Notes under the pieces: generated by a model | What the model was told of the DNA's origin: nothing | What the model saw: the letters and a program-made list of their open reading frames with translations, nothing else | Databases searched by the model: none | Source of the DNA: Zestosphaera sp. | GTDB taxonomy: Archaea; Thermoproteota; Thermoprotei_A; Sulfolobales; NBVN01 | Direction of reading: 5' to 3' | Length of the DNA: 64,000 nucleotides | Assembly (NCBI GenBank): GCA_038727705.1 | Contig: JAVYVJ010000001.1 | Coordinates: 221,924-285,923 of the forward strand | Part shown: positions 51,960-61,900 of the stretch, piece by piece | Position numbering within the stretch: position 1 is the stretch's first letter | Layout: each line of letters starts with the position of its first letter | Translations under genes and position numbers: made by a program

Positions 51960-53233
51960 GGAAGATCACCCGCGTTAAGTCCTTCCAGCCTGAGAACTTT
52001 CTGGGCCTTCCTCCTCAGGTTCTTCACACTAACCAACCCTTCCTTGACCTCCTTCTCCCCTATGAAGACTGCATACTCGTAATCCCCTCCTGAGACATCA
52101 CTTAGGACATCGCTCATTCTCTTCTTAGTGGTTACCTTAACGTCCACGGAGTGCCCGAGCTCCCTAAACGTAGTTGCTACTCTATCCACATATGTTATGT
52201 CCGCATCGAGGACTATCAGGGCGGTCTTGACGTACCTCCTGGGCGGGCTCCAGCCCTTACTCCTGAGCACAAGGAGCTGTCTATCCAGTCCTAGGGCGAA
52301 GCCCGTGGCAGGTAGATCCTCACTACCGTATAGCGAGACTAGCTTATCGTACCTACCGCCACCCCCTATGCTGAAGCCCGCGTCGGGAACCGTTATCTCG
52401 AATATGAAGCCTGTGTAGTACGCTAGTCCTCTGGCGAAGCCTAAGTCTATGTAGGGCTCGCTAACGCCGAGACCCTTAACGATCTCCAACACTTTAATAA
52501 GCCTCTCCACCTCCTCGAGGGACTCCCTACTTAATCCAACTCGATCCACGAGGTTTCTGATCTCATCAGGCTCCGGGGAGCTCACCGTGCTCAGCTCCTC
52601 GATTATTGGGGCGCCTGACATGCTATACCGCTTAACAAGCTTCAGCGCGTCATCCAGTTGCCTCTTGTCGAGGTAGTGTATTATTAGGTCTTGAGTCTCC
52701 TCAGGTATTCCCCACTCACTGAAGAGGTTCCTGTAGATCGCTATCGTCCCCATCTTCACCTTGTAGCCTGTGAGACCTACCGCCCTGTAGTAGTCTCTTA
52801 TCAGGAGTAGTAACTCAATATCTGCATAGATGGATGAGTCGCCTAAATACTCCACACCCGCCTGGAAGAACTCCCTATACCTACCTGCTTGGGGCTCCTC
52901 GTACCTGAACGCTGACCCGACGTAGAAGAGCTTAACAGGCTTCGGTCTATTGCGCATTAACCTGAGGTAAGCCCTGGCAACCCCTGCTGTGAATTCAGGT
53001 CGCAGGCAAACCTGCCGTCCTCCCTTATCGGCGAACACATACATGCTCCTCTTAATCTCGGGGCCTGACTTGATGGCGAACAGTTCGAAAAACTCCACTG
53101 TAGGCAGGATGACCAGCTCATATCCGTACTTACTGGCAACGTTCGCGAAGGTGCTCCCAAGGTACTCCAGACAGTCTGACTCAGGAGGCGTTAAGTCCCT
53201 CATTCCCCTAACCGGTTCCAGCGGGATCTTCAT
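51956..53233 (-). CDS. hisS: Histidyl-tRNA synthetase
   Basis: Class II synthetase, 425 residues. Motif 1 is GMRDLTPPE with YGYELVILPTVE, motif 2 is FYVGSAFRYEEPQAGRYREFFQAG, the HisA/B blocks are LGFARGLAYYTGFIFE and GGGGRYDKL, and motif 3 is ATGFALGLDR. The C-terminal anticodon-binding domain is complete. ATG 53233 is exactly six bases after GGTG. Three bases separate it from the gene upstream. Confidence 0.95.
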   Translation of the reverse strand: MKIPLEPVRGMRDLTPPESDCLEYLGSTFANVASKYGYELVILPTVEFFELFAIKSGPEIKRSMYVFADKGGRQVCLRPEFTAGVARAYLRLMRNRPKPVKLFYVGSAFRYEEPQAGRYREFFQAGVEYLGDSSIYADIELLLLIRDYYRAVGLTGYKVKMGTIAIYRNLFSEWGIPEETQDLIIHYLDKRQLDDALKLVKRYSMSGAPIIEELSTVSSPEPDEIRNLVDRVGLSRESLEEVERLIKVLEIVKGLGVSEPYIDLGFARGLAYYTGFIFEITVPDAGFSIGGGGRYDKLVSLYGSEDLPATGFALGLDRQLLVLRSKGWSPPRRYVKTALIVLDADITYVDRVATTFRELGHSVDVKVTTKKRMSDVLSDVSGGDYEYAVFIGEKEVKEGLVSVKNLRRKAQKVLRLEGLNAGDLP

Positions 53234-53236
53234 GGC

Positions 53237-53752
53237 CTACACCATTAAATCCTCTACCCTGCATATTCTTAAGGTGTAGTAAGTCACATCCCCGTTGGCG
53301 TCCACGAGTGCTAGGAGGGGCTCCAGATTCTTCAGTAGGGCGCTCTCGATCCACGACATTAACTCCTTAGTGTCGAGGGGGGAGTTTTCCTCTACTACGT
53401 AGACCGCGTATTTCTGTCCCTTCATCTCGAAGAGAAGTATGTTCTCACCGTAACCAGGTAGTGCAACCCTGCCCCTCCCCCTTAGGTCGGTGAACGTGGT
53501 GAATTTAATCCAATCATACCTACTCTGCGAATACTTGGAGAAGATGTCCTCCAATCTGAGATTGCGCTCATCAACATCCACGACTTCACACTCCTTGGCA
53601 TATACGAGATATGCTAGCTCAACTAAATCCAATATGAAGATGACTTGTTCAGGGGTTCTCGATCCTACCCTTGACTCAGCAAAGAGATCCGGAGGTCCCT
53701 TGACGAGCAGTTTCCCGTCCTTGACCCCAACGATCTTAACTGATCTCTCCAC
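53237..53752 (-). CDS. tRNA-splicing endonuclease subunit, non-catalytic type
   Basis: A 171-residue protein resembling the EndA fold. Its N-terminal half ends with WIKFTTFTDLRGRGRVALP, and the C-terminal half QKYAVYVVEENSPLDTKELM...EPLLALVDANGDVTYYTL aligns with the catalytic domain. The usual His (in H-[AS]-x-[YF]-[LA]-V) is Gln and the catalytic Lys before the last strand is Glu, so this looks like the structural subunit of a heteromeric enzyme. The catalytic partner is not in the window. GTG 53752 lies eight bases after GGTG. Confidence 0.6.
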   Translation of the reverse strand: MERSVKIVGVKDGKLLVKGPPDLFAESRVGSRTPEQVIFILDLVELAYLVYAKECEVVDVDERNLRLEDIFSKYSQSRYDWIKFTTFTDLRGRGRVALPGYGENILLFEMKGQKYAVYVVEENSPLDTKELMSWIESALLKNLEPLLALVDANGDVTYYTLRICRVEDLMV

Positions 53753-53937
53753 CTGCTCAGCACCCCACTAATGTGTTATAACATCTTTAAGACTAATTAA
53801 TCGTTCCTTCAGACCTTCCACCCACGCAGTCAAGGGCTAACACCCTCCCCGCAGCCGTAGAACAGGCTGGTGGACATCTATCCCCAGTCATGGATGGGAT
53901 TACTTCAACCAGCTTCCTCAAGCTGTGTTAGCTCACT

Positions 53938-53972
53938 CTATAAAAGCAGGTATTTAAACTTGTAATTTGGTG
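53938..53972 (+). promoter_or_regulatory. Promoter region of the mtnA-like gene
   Basis: Two TATA-like elements, CTATAAAA at 53939-53946 and TATTTAAA at 53951-53958, precede GGTG at 53969-53972. GTG 53979 lies six bases further on. The first element suits a short leader and the second would give a leaderless transcript. Confidence 0.45.
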
Positions 53973-53978
53973 TTTGAC

Positions 53979-55019
53979 GTGTCTCTGCGAGTTAAGGCCA
54001 TAGAGTGGATTGACGGTAGAGTCAGGTGGTTGAACACCCTGAAGTTGCCTTGGGAGGAGGAGTACCTGGAGACGGAAGAGTACGAGAGGCTGGCTAAAGC
54101 CATAGAGAGTATGGAGATCAGAGGGGCTCCAGCCATAGGTGTGGCAGCAGCTTTCGGCGTCGCCCTGGCGGCGAGCAAGTACGTCGGCGACCTGGAGGGG
54201 CTTAGGTCTGAATTACTTAAATCCATAGAGAGGTTCTCAAGGACTAGGCCGACCGCCGTCAATCTCTTCTGGGCCCTTAACAGGATGAAGGATGTGGTGC
54301 TCAGGAGGTATGGTAGTGTTGAGGAGTTACGTGGGAGCGTCATAGGCGAAGCTCTTAGAATATATGAGGAGGACGTGAGGGTTAACATCTCCATAGGTGA
54401 GGTGGGTAGCAAACTGATTGCGGACGGGGACACTATACTAACACACTGCAATGCAGGGTCTCTGGCCACCGCCGGCTATGGAACGGCCCTCGGCGTCATT
54501 AGATCGGCATGGTACTCTGGGAAGAGGGTTAAAGTAATAGCTACCGAGACCAGACCTATGCTTCAGGGAGCCCGCCTCACCGTGTGGGAGCTCATGAGGG
54601 AAGGCATACCAGTGACTTTAATCAGCGATAGTATGGTGGGTTACGTCATGAGTAAGGGCCTTGTGAATAAGGTGGTGGTAGGTGCGGACAGAATACTCAC
54701 GTCAGGACACGTCATAAACAAGATAGGAACCTACACCATAGCCGTTCTGGCACACCATCATGGAGTACCCTTTTACTCCGCCGCCCCTACCTCCACCATA
54801 GACCCTGTGGGGAGAATTGAGGGGGTGGTTATTGAGGAACGCGATCCGGATGAGGTACGCAGAATTCTTGGAAGACTCTTGATAACAGTTCCTGAAGTTA
54901 AGACCATGAATCCCGCTTTCGACGTGACTCCTCCGGACTTAGTGAGCGGGATAATAACTGAGAAGGGCATTGCCACAGAACCGTATGAGGAGACCATAGC
55001 AAAGCTCCTGAGGTCATAG
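53979..55019 (+). CDS. mtnA: MtnA/eIF2B-like sugar-phosphate isomerase
   Basis: A 346-residue aldose-ketose isomerase: methylthioribose 1-phosphate isomerase, or the related ribose 1,5-bisphosphate isomerase of archaeal nucleotide breakdown. Family blocks: MEIRGAPAIGVAAAFG, the catalytic Cys in THCNAGSLATAGYGTALG, ETRPMLQGARLTVWEL and the Asp in VVGADRIL, then KIGTYTIAVLA. The MEIRGAPAIG and length favour MtnA. GTG 53979 is six bases after GGTG; an upstream TTG is rejected. Confidence 0.88.
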   Translation: MSLRVKAIEWIDGRVRWLNTLKLPWEEEYLETEEYERLAKAIESMEIRGAPAIGVAAAFGVALAASKYVGDLEGLRSELLKSIERFSRTRPTAVNLFWALNRMKDVVLRRYGSVEELRGSVIGEALRIYEEDVRVNISIGEVGSKLIADGDTILTHCNAGSLATAGYGTALGVIRSAWYSGKRVKVIATETRPMLQGARLTVWELMREGIPVTLISDSMVGYVMSKGLVNKVVVGADRILTSGHVINKIGTYTIAVLAHHHGVPFYSAAPTSTIDPVGRIEGVVIEERDPDEVRRILGRLLITVPEVKTMNPAFDVTPPDLVSGIITEKGIATEPYEETIAKLLRS

Positions 55020-55664
55020 CTAATCTGGAGGCGTCATCCTACTGCGTTGTAGCGTGATGGATATAATTAATGCCGTGACGATCAAGGCCAGGGAGGCCTC
55101 CGTTAACCAGGGGTTGTTAGTTAGCTCCAGCGTCATCACTCCAGCCATGTTGAGCGTCCCGTGGGTTACTACCGCCAGAAGGAGGTACTTAATGTTACTC
55201 AGGGATCTTGCTACAAGCGTTGAGAAAGCAACATGTGCGGTAATGGCTACATTCCTCTCTACAGCCCCCGGCATCAGGTCGAGGAGGCCGTATCTCATGT
55301 GGCTGTAGGTGAGGACAGGTATTACGTACAGCAGCAAAGCCTCGACAAGCCCCCACCCTAAACCTAAAACTACAGCACTACCTACCTTATCGTCCCTGAC
55401 TACAGGGCTTCTGAGTATAAGGTATCTAACAGGCTCCTCGAAGACTCCAGCCATGTAGGAAGCTATCACCAAGTACGTACTCCTCTCGAGGACGCTAGCG
55501 CTCACATACAATGCTGGGGTTCTGAGCAGTAACGCGATCAACCACCCACCACCCCCTAACACGGGGAGGAGCCACCCAACCTTCCTTCGGCGAAGAATGT
55601 AAGCTAGGCCAGCGAGCCCAGGGGTAATGGCCACGAAGGCCGCGATCACCGAGTCTACAAGCAC
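55020..55664 (-). CDS. YhfC-like intramembrane metalloprotease candidate
   Basis: A 214-residue protein with about seven membrane segments. Conserved polar residues sit in membrane helices as FEEPVRYLIL (E-E-x2-R), AHVAFS and VTHGTLNMAG (H-x3-N), the pattern of YhfC/CPBP-type glutamic intramembrane proteases. Substrate unknown. GTG 55664 follows GGGTGATTACGC. The stop abuts mtnA's stop, so the genes converge. Confidence 0.65.
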   Translation of the reverse strand: MLVDSVIAAFVAITPGLAGLAYILRRRKVGWLLPVLGGGGWLIALLLRTPALYVSASVLERSTYLVIASYMAGVFEEPVRYLILRSPVVRDDKVGSAVVLGLGWGLVEALLLYVIPVLTYSHMRYGLLDLMPGAVERNVAITAHVAFSTLVARSLSNIKYLLLAVVTHGTLNMAGVMTLELTNNPWLTEASLALIVTALIISITLQRSRMTPPD

Positions 55665-55688
55665 GCGTAATCACCCTCAAGAACTTTG

Positions 55689-56225
55689 TTAATACGTTGA
55701 GGGCTTAGCCTCCAGCACTCTACTCCAGGGACCTCTGACGCGATGAATGATGATTAGGAAGAGTGTGTAGAGAATTCCCTGGAGGCCTGAGTACAGGTAT
55801 ATCGAAGGACTTAGCTTCCCCATCACGGCTGATAGTAAGGGCCCTCCGAAATACTGCACGGCTATTAACGGGATGTAACCGAGGAGTGAAGTAAATATAA
55901 TCCCAGTCAGCAGTACGGAGGTCATTAACCTGGTTTTAAGCTTCACCATTAGGTAGTGTTGCAGGAGCCCGAAAATCGCGCCTATTAAAGCGTACTGAAG
56001 TGGGTAAACAAACGGGGCTATGAGGTTAGTGATTGACGTGGTTCCGGAGAGCTGATCATATATGATCTCGTACGGCACGCCGTAAGTTGATGACATCTGC
56101 CTAGAGAGTTCAATCACCAGTTCATTGACTAGGCTGGAGAGAACTGCGATATAAAGCAACCCTATCACAACGCCGCTCAGCAGTCCAGCAAATATCCCCG
56201 CGAGGGCAGACTTACTATAGCTCAT
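55689..56225 (-). CDS. Four-span membrane protein, unknown
   Basis: A 178-residue protein with four hydrophobic segments and Gly-rich helices (AGIFAGLLSGVVIGLLY and ALIGAIFGLLQHYL). No family recognised. ATG 56225 is five bases after GGTG. Probably co-transcribed with the YhfC-like gene 24 bases downstream. Confidence 0.55.
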   Translation of the reverse strand: MSYSKSALAGIFAGLLSGVVIGLLYIAVLSSLVNELVIELSRQMSSTYGVPYEIIYDQLSGTTSITNLIAPFVYPLQYALIGAIFGLLQHYLMVKLKTRLMTSVLLTGIIFTSLLGYIPLIAVQYFGGPLLSAVMGKLSPSIYLYSGLQGILYTLFLIIIHRVRGPWSRVLEAKPSTY

Positions 56226-56615
56226 GCTAACACCACGCTAACAACACCTATGCTTTGATTTAATAAACACAAGCGTTTTAGACTCATCTTGAGCGGTGAC
56301 TATTGCGATCAACCGCAAAGGGGGGCTTCATCCGGCCTCACGACTTCAGCTGAGACAGCTCTAATCACGGTTCAGTCCCTTCTCCTCATCATCATTACAT
56401 GAATTTAATAGCCCGTTAATAAGTTATATCGCGAATGATGTCACGACGCTCTCCTGAATCAATGATGTCTCTTCTCTTCACTGACGAAGATAGGCTCTGC
56501 CTCCTCAAACGTCAGTACGTAGGTGGTCTATGGAGTAGCTCCGCTTGAGTGCTGTAAGACGACTCCCTCCCCGAGGCTCGACACGTTAGCTTAATGCTTG
56601 ACGTAGGAGCGTCCA
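56226..56615. other. Intergenic stretch without a supported gene
   Basis: About 390 bases next to a decayed insertion element. A 29-codon open stretch on the + strand from ATG 56461 ending in TGA (MMSLLFTDEDRLCLLKRQ...) is too short and has no neighbour support; it may be a gene remnant. A TATA-like TTAATAAGTTATA lies near 56415-56428. Confidence 0.35.
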
Positions 56616-57673
56616 TCAAGCAGTTACAGTTGTGGGATTCATAGATTTTCGCCCCTTCCCTCTCACCTCCATTGTTTGAGGCTCATGGAGGGCTTTCGGA
56701 GGCAACGGTAAAGCACCCCACATTAAACGTTTCATGGCGATGTTCCATGCAGCGAGAATGTGTCTATCTGCTTGGAGGCCGCACTTCCTACACTTGAAGA
56801 CATGCTCATTCGGCTTACTCAATTCCCCACATATCGGGCATGTCCTGGAAGTGTTCTCAGCATCAACCATCTCAGGATTAAAGCAGCGCTCCACAGCCTT
56901 TAGGGAATATAAGACTGAATTCTTCTGAACGACATGGCGTGAAGCCTCCTATTCATCTTCCTACCTCCCCCTAATGTGAGTGAGTTTATCCATTACTGGT
57001 TCAACGTTTTCTTCGGCGATTATACCAGCTATAATCTTCGTTGCTCTATGGAGTATGTTGTTTATCCCCCGCTTTTCCCTTCCAGAATACTTTGCTAACA
57101 GCTCAGCCTTTGTTTTCCCTGAAGTCTTACTCTGAATGCTTCTCCCCTTCCTGAAGTATCTGTCTCTAATGTATTTCACCTCAGCTGATATCTATCTTGA
57201 TGAACTTAACCTTGTTCGGCTTCACGACAGCCAGCTCTATGCTACTCTCGTTAACATCGATACCTAGTATGCCTTCAGCCTTCCTCTCCTCAACCGTCTT
57301 TCTAAAAGTGGCATGAAGATAGTATTCATTACATTAAATCTCACAAGCCTTGAGCCTTTAACCTGCCAGCGCATGAACTTCCTTGAATGTTCATGAACCT
57401 TGAACGGAATCGTAATATGTCCTTTATGCGCGGCCAGCTTTAGGCTCCCCCAACTGAACCAGAATAGGTGTGTATTGTCCAAGAGGATTGTGTTTAGTTT
57501 TTTAAATTATTCCAAGGAGCCTTTTCAACTCGCTTTCAGGTACTCTCCTCCTGCCTCCAGGCGTCCTCGCGCACCTAATTAATCCTTGCTTATCCCAGAT
57601 CTGAATGTCGTCTAACGCTTACACCGGGGATCCTGTCGGCCTCTTTCATCGTATGATGCTTCTCTATGCTCAT
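56616..57673 (-). mobile_element. Decayed IS607-type element: tnpA HTH remnant plus tnpB pseudogene
   Basis: On the - strand, 57502-57673 encodes the MerR-like DNA-binding part of an IS607 serine-recombinase TnpA in two frames (PGVSVRR, then [28 protein letters not shown] and a stop); the catalytic domain is gone. TnpB follows in pieces. 57264-57482 has KGHITIPFKVHEHSRKFM. A shifted segment has the RuvC-I motif ILGIDVNESSIELAVVK. 56961-57179 has YIRDRYFRKGRSIQSKTSG. 56616-56894 has the zinc ribbon CPICGEL/CRKCGLQADRH. At least four frame breaks make it non-functional. Confidence 0.75.
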
Positions 57674-57771
57674 CAAGATAAAATACTAATGAACGTCTAA
57701 AATCTATCTATTTGAGAGCTGCTGTCCAACCCTGCACCCGATTCTCGCCCTAGCCTCCCTCCCCTTCCTTC

Positions 57772-58812
57772 CTATATGCAATGGAAATCCTCGTCATAAT
57801 CCTCACTCTCGCGTGTTTTGAGTCTCATCGTTAGTTCCTTTACGGCTGCCTCGCTGAGCATGCTTGGCAGAACGGTCTTCCTCATTATGAATTCATCCAG
57901 CGCGTAATCCGGAACCTCCCTAAGTAGTAGTCTGCACATTTCAACCAACTTGCCGATGTTATGCAGGCCGACGGCTTCTCCCATCCTCTCGAGGTGCTTA
58001 TTCACGTTGTTAGCTACGGCGTCCGCGTGTCTGGAGCTTAACCACTTGTCCCTGAGTAACTTAAGGACTTCGTCCCTATGCCTCCCTATAGCTTTAGGGA
58101 AGTTTTCTATGATCTCTTCAAGTGTTGGTGGCTCCTCCACCATCCTGAGAAGTCCTTGCAACAGTTCTAGTTCCTCGGCAGTCTCCTTAGTCTCGTGCCC
58201 CTTCACGTGCTGGTTGTACAGGTACTTCTTCATGATAGCCCCGCAGATACTGCAACTGACTAACTCCAGATCCTGTGGTGAGCACCTGGACAGGATCGCC
58301 TCCCCTTCCTCGCTAATCAACCCCAGCAGGTCGTAGATCCAGCTATTGACACTTCTTACACACTCAATAACGTCCCATAATCTGCACGAGAGTATAAAGT
58401 GATGGTCAATAGGTGTGAGGTTGTGGTCGAGCACTATGTTGAGGCCCCTCTCCCCGCCGAACTTGTCAACAAGTTCAAACCCAAGGTACTCAACACTCTC
58501 ATCGCCAGCCGTGTTCGCAACCCTGTCAATGAGGACCCCTGGAAAGCTTTTAGCATACAAGTAGAGGTCCAGCTCACTCAGGTAATCAGTAATCTCTAGA
58601 TCTGAGCCCTTAACGCACACATAACCCCAATCATAGAAACCGCAGAGGCAATCGGTGGCAGTGTAATACGGAATCCCATGGAATCCACCGGACTCGTCGT
58701 AGTACTCCCCACTAACGCACTTAACCATTCTGAAGCCCTCCACCACCAAAGCATTGTATATATCGTCACCACGAAGGTTGAAGCTATCTGAAGATCTCGT
58801 GAGGAACACCAC
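57772..58812 (-). CDS. Orphan protein with a single C2H2 zinc finger
   Basis: A 346-residue soluble protein I do not recognise. The N-terminal half is Cys/Tyr/Asp-rich (TATDCLCGFYDWGYVCVKGS) and includes VLDHNLTPIDHHF. A classical C187-x2-C190-x11-H202-x3-H206 finger follows, then an all-helical half with LEEIIENFPKAIGRHRDEVLKLLRDKW. GTG 58812 has a TATA-like CTATAAAAT about 25 bases upstream, so the transcript is probably leaderless. It is divergent from reverse gyrase and next to a dead IS607 element. It could be acquired DNA, though codon use does not stand out. Confidence 0.6.
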   Translation of the reverse strand: MVFLTRSSDSFNLRGDDIYNALVVEGFRMVKCVSGEYYDESGGFHGIPYYTATDCLCGFYDWGYVCVKGSDLEITDYLSELDLYLYAKSFPGVLIDRVANTAGDESVEYLGFELVDKFGGERGLNIVLDHNLTPIDHHFILSCRLWDVIECVRSVNSWIYDLLGLISEEGEAILSRCSPQDLELVSCSICGAIMKKYLYNQHVKGHETKETAEELELLQGLLRMVEEPPTLEEIIENFPKAIGRHRDEVLKLLRDKWLSSRHADAVANNVNKHLERMGEAVGLHNIGKLVEMCRLLLREVPDYALDEFIMRKTVLPSMLSEAAVKELTMRLKTRESEDYDEDFHCI

Positions 58813-58932
58813 TGTAATTATTACACTATAATTTTATAGTTAAGAATAAATTTAACGTGAGGACTGACGAGTCTCACGCTCATGCAATTCTTAATAATTC
58901 CTTGAACCAGGATTATAATCTTGAGGTTGAGG

Positions 58933-61900
58933 ATGTCAATTGATAGGGAGTTAATAGAAGCTGACTTGGTCGTGTATGGGGCTTCATGCCCGAACTGCGG
59001 GGGCTTCATAAGTGACACTAGGTTGCGTAGAGGACTGCCATGTCGTGATTGTCTTCCAACGGTCTCTGAGGGAGACGGTGACGTAGACTCTGTAGCCAGC
59101 GTGTTGCGGAAGATGGGTAGGTTGAGGGGGTTGAGGCCCCTGTATGAGGCACGTAGTGAGGAGCTGAGATTAAGTAGGTTCTTCAGAAGATGCGTCGGCA
59201 GTGAGCCTTGGAGCGTACAGAATCTGTGGATCAGGAGGGTTAGTAAGGGAGAGTCTTTCGCCATGATAGCTCCGACAGGGGTTGGTAAGACCACCTTCGG
59301 TCTTGTTACAGCGCTCTACTACGCCTACAGGGGTAGGAAGTCCTACATCATAGTACCTACAACAACGCTGGTCGTGCAGGCTGAGAGAAGGATAACGGAG
59401 TTGCTTGAACGTTTAGGCGGTGGAGCCAGTGTTTTGGCGATACACTCAAAGCTTGGGAGAAGGGAGAGAATGGAGAGGGAGAGCAGACTCAGGGATCCTG
59501 AAGGCTTTGACATACTGATAACGACCTCCAAGTATTTCATGAGGAACTTCAACGAGGTGAGAAGGCATAACTTCACGTTTGTGTTCGTTGACGACGTGGA
59601 CGCGGTCCTCAAGGGGTCCAGGGCTGTGAACTACATACTGAATCTCATGGGGTTTACTGAGGAAGATATTGAGAAGGGGTTGAGGATCCTTAGGCTCGTG
59701 AGGGAGGTCGGGCTGAGAGGGGGGTCCGGTGGAGCGTTGAGCGAGTTGATGAGGTTGAGACGTGAGGTGAGAAGGCGTAGGGGTGATGGCAAGGTTCTGA
59801 TAATAGCGTCCGCTACTGGGAACCCCAGAGGAGACAGGGTTAGATTATTTAGAGAGTTAATGGGTTTCGAGATAGGGGCTAGGCCTGAACTCATAAGAAA
59901 CGTGGAGGACGCCTACGTTAAGGTCGGTAATTTAGAGGAGGCGTCAGAGAGGGTTGTAGAGCTATCTAAAAAGCTGGGGGGCGGCGGTTTAGTCTTCGTT
60001 CCTGCTGATCTCGGTGCGGGGTTCGCTGAGAGGGTTGCCGCTACGTTGAGGGCAAATGGCATTAACGCTGAAGCCATGCATAGCAGGAAAATAGATGTCC
60101 TAGATCACTTCATCTCAGGGGAGGTTGACGTTCTTGTGGGCGTTGCCACCTACTACGGCGTGCTAGTCCGGGGCGTGGATCTCCCGGTCCGGATAAGGTA
60201 TGCGTTATTCATCGACGTGCCGAGGCACAGGATTAACCTGAGGTTTGAGGGGCTGGAGCCTGCTGACCTACTGAGGCTATTGCCGTTGCTGAGGGGGGTT
60301 GTTCCAGACGCTGATAGTAAGCGCTTCATAGAGAGGGCCTTCCTCAGGTTAAGACGAATCGTGAGAAGGTCTGGCGTTCTCTTCCTTGAGGACGCTAGGA
60401 AGCTGATTGAGGGTAGTAAAGCGCCCCAAACTCCCGGTGAGGCCTTGTTTTTAGAGGCTTACACGAGAGTTCAGGAGTTACTCAGGAAGCCTGAGGTTCT
60501 GGAGGGTTTGAGGAACCATCCTGAAGCAGTGGTGGTTGATGGGGGCGACTCCCTCCACCTATTGATACCTGACGCTTCAACGTACGTGCAAGCCAGTGGA
60601 AGAACCTCAAGACTCTACCTGGGCGGTATAAGCAAGGGGCTTTCTATAGTTGTGGCGACTGACATGAGGATGCTTAACGCTCTCGGCAGGAGGCTGAGAT
60701 TCCTCATAGAGGGTTTCAGATTTAGGAGCTTAGATGAGGTGGATCTAGGTAGAGTGCTTAATGAGGTAGATCGTACTAGGAATGAGATTCTCGCTATCCA
60801 GAAGGGGGAAGTCCCTGAGGGACTTAAGAGTAGAGTGGAATTTAAGACCGCCCTAATGATAGTTGAGTCCCCCAATAAAGCTAAGACTATAGCCCGCATG
60901 TTTGGAAGGCCAAGTAGCAGAGAATACGGTAGGCTGAGGGTGTATGAGGTGGGTCTGGGTAATTACACGTTGCTGATAACGGCTAGCGGCGGACATATCT
61001 ACGAACTAGTTACTGACTGGAGCTTCTGTGATGAGGGAGTGATTGAATGCGTTTATGGAGTGCTACGTCGTAGGGACAGCTCAGGCAAACCCGGCTTCAT
61101 CCCCGTGTTCGCCCCCTTAAGTAGATGCAGAAGTTGTGGTCACCAATTCGTCGCGGTGGAAGCACGGACTAAGTGCCCTGTCTGCGGGTCGGAGGACGTG
61201 CTCAACGCTTCAGAGATCGTTCAGGCCCTGAGGGACGTCGCTTACGAGGTCGATGAGGTTCTCATCGGGACCGACCCGGACACGGAGGGCGAGAAGATAG
61301 CGTACGATCTCTATCACACCCTCAGGCCGTATAACAGTAACTTAAAACGCATTGAGTTTCATGAGGTGACCCGCAACGCCGTTCTGAATGCCTTAGTAAG
61401 CCCTCGCGACCTGGACGTGAGGCTTGTTAAGGCTCAGCTCCTGAGGAGAGTTGAGGATAGGTGGGTAGGTTTTTCACTCTCAGGCATGTTACAGAATGAG
61501 TTCTGGAGGGATTACTTCTGTAAACATGTTAGATCTATGGCGTGTGGGGGAGGAGGTCCCCCTACCTCCTACAGGACCTACTTGACGCTATGTGAGAGGT
61601 TTAGTGAGTCCTACAGAAACCTTAGTGCAGGCAGGGTTCAGACTCCAGTGCTTGGGTGGATAATCAACGGTTTCAAGGATCATAAGGCTTCTAAAGCACT
61701 CTACCTAGTGATCGACTTAGAAGGCTTCAGAGTCAGGGTGAAGATACCGAGGGATCTGAGTGATTTAATTAGTAAGGATTACGTAGGCGGTGTTGTTATG
61801 CACGTTAAAAACTGGGAGTCTCGAGTGGAACGCGTAAATCCCCCACCACCATACACCACCGACGCAGCACTTTCAGAGATCTCAAACGTTCTGGGCTTGC

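Noticed and set aside
53954-54469. 171-codon open frame antisense to mtnA
   Set aside because: Shadow frame; no motifs or start signal.
56461-56550. Short open frame beginning MMSLLFTDEDRLCLLKRQ
   Set aside because: Only 29 codons, no ribosome site, and next to a decayed element; at most a remnant.
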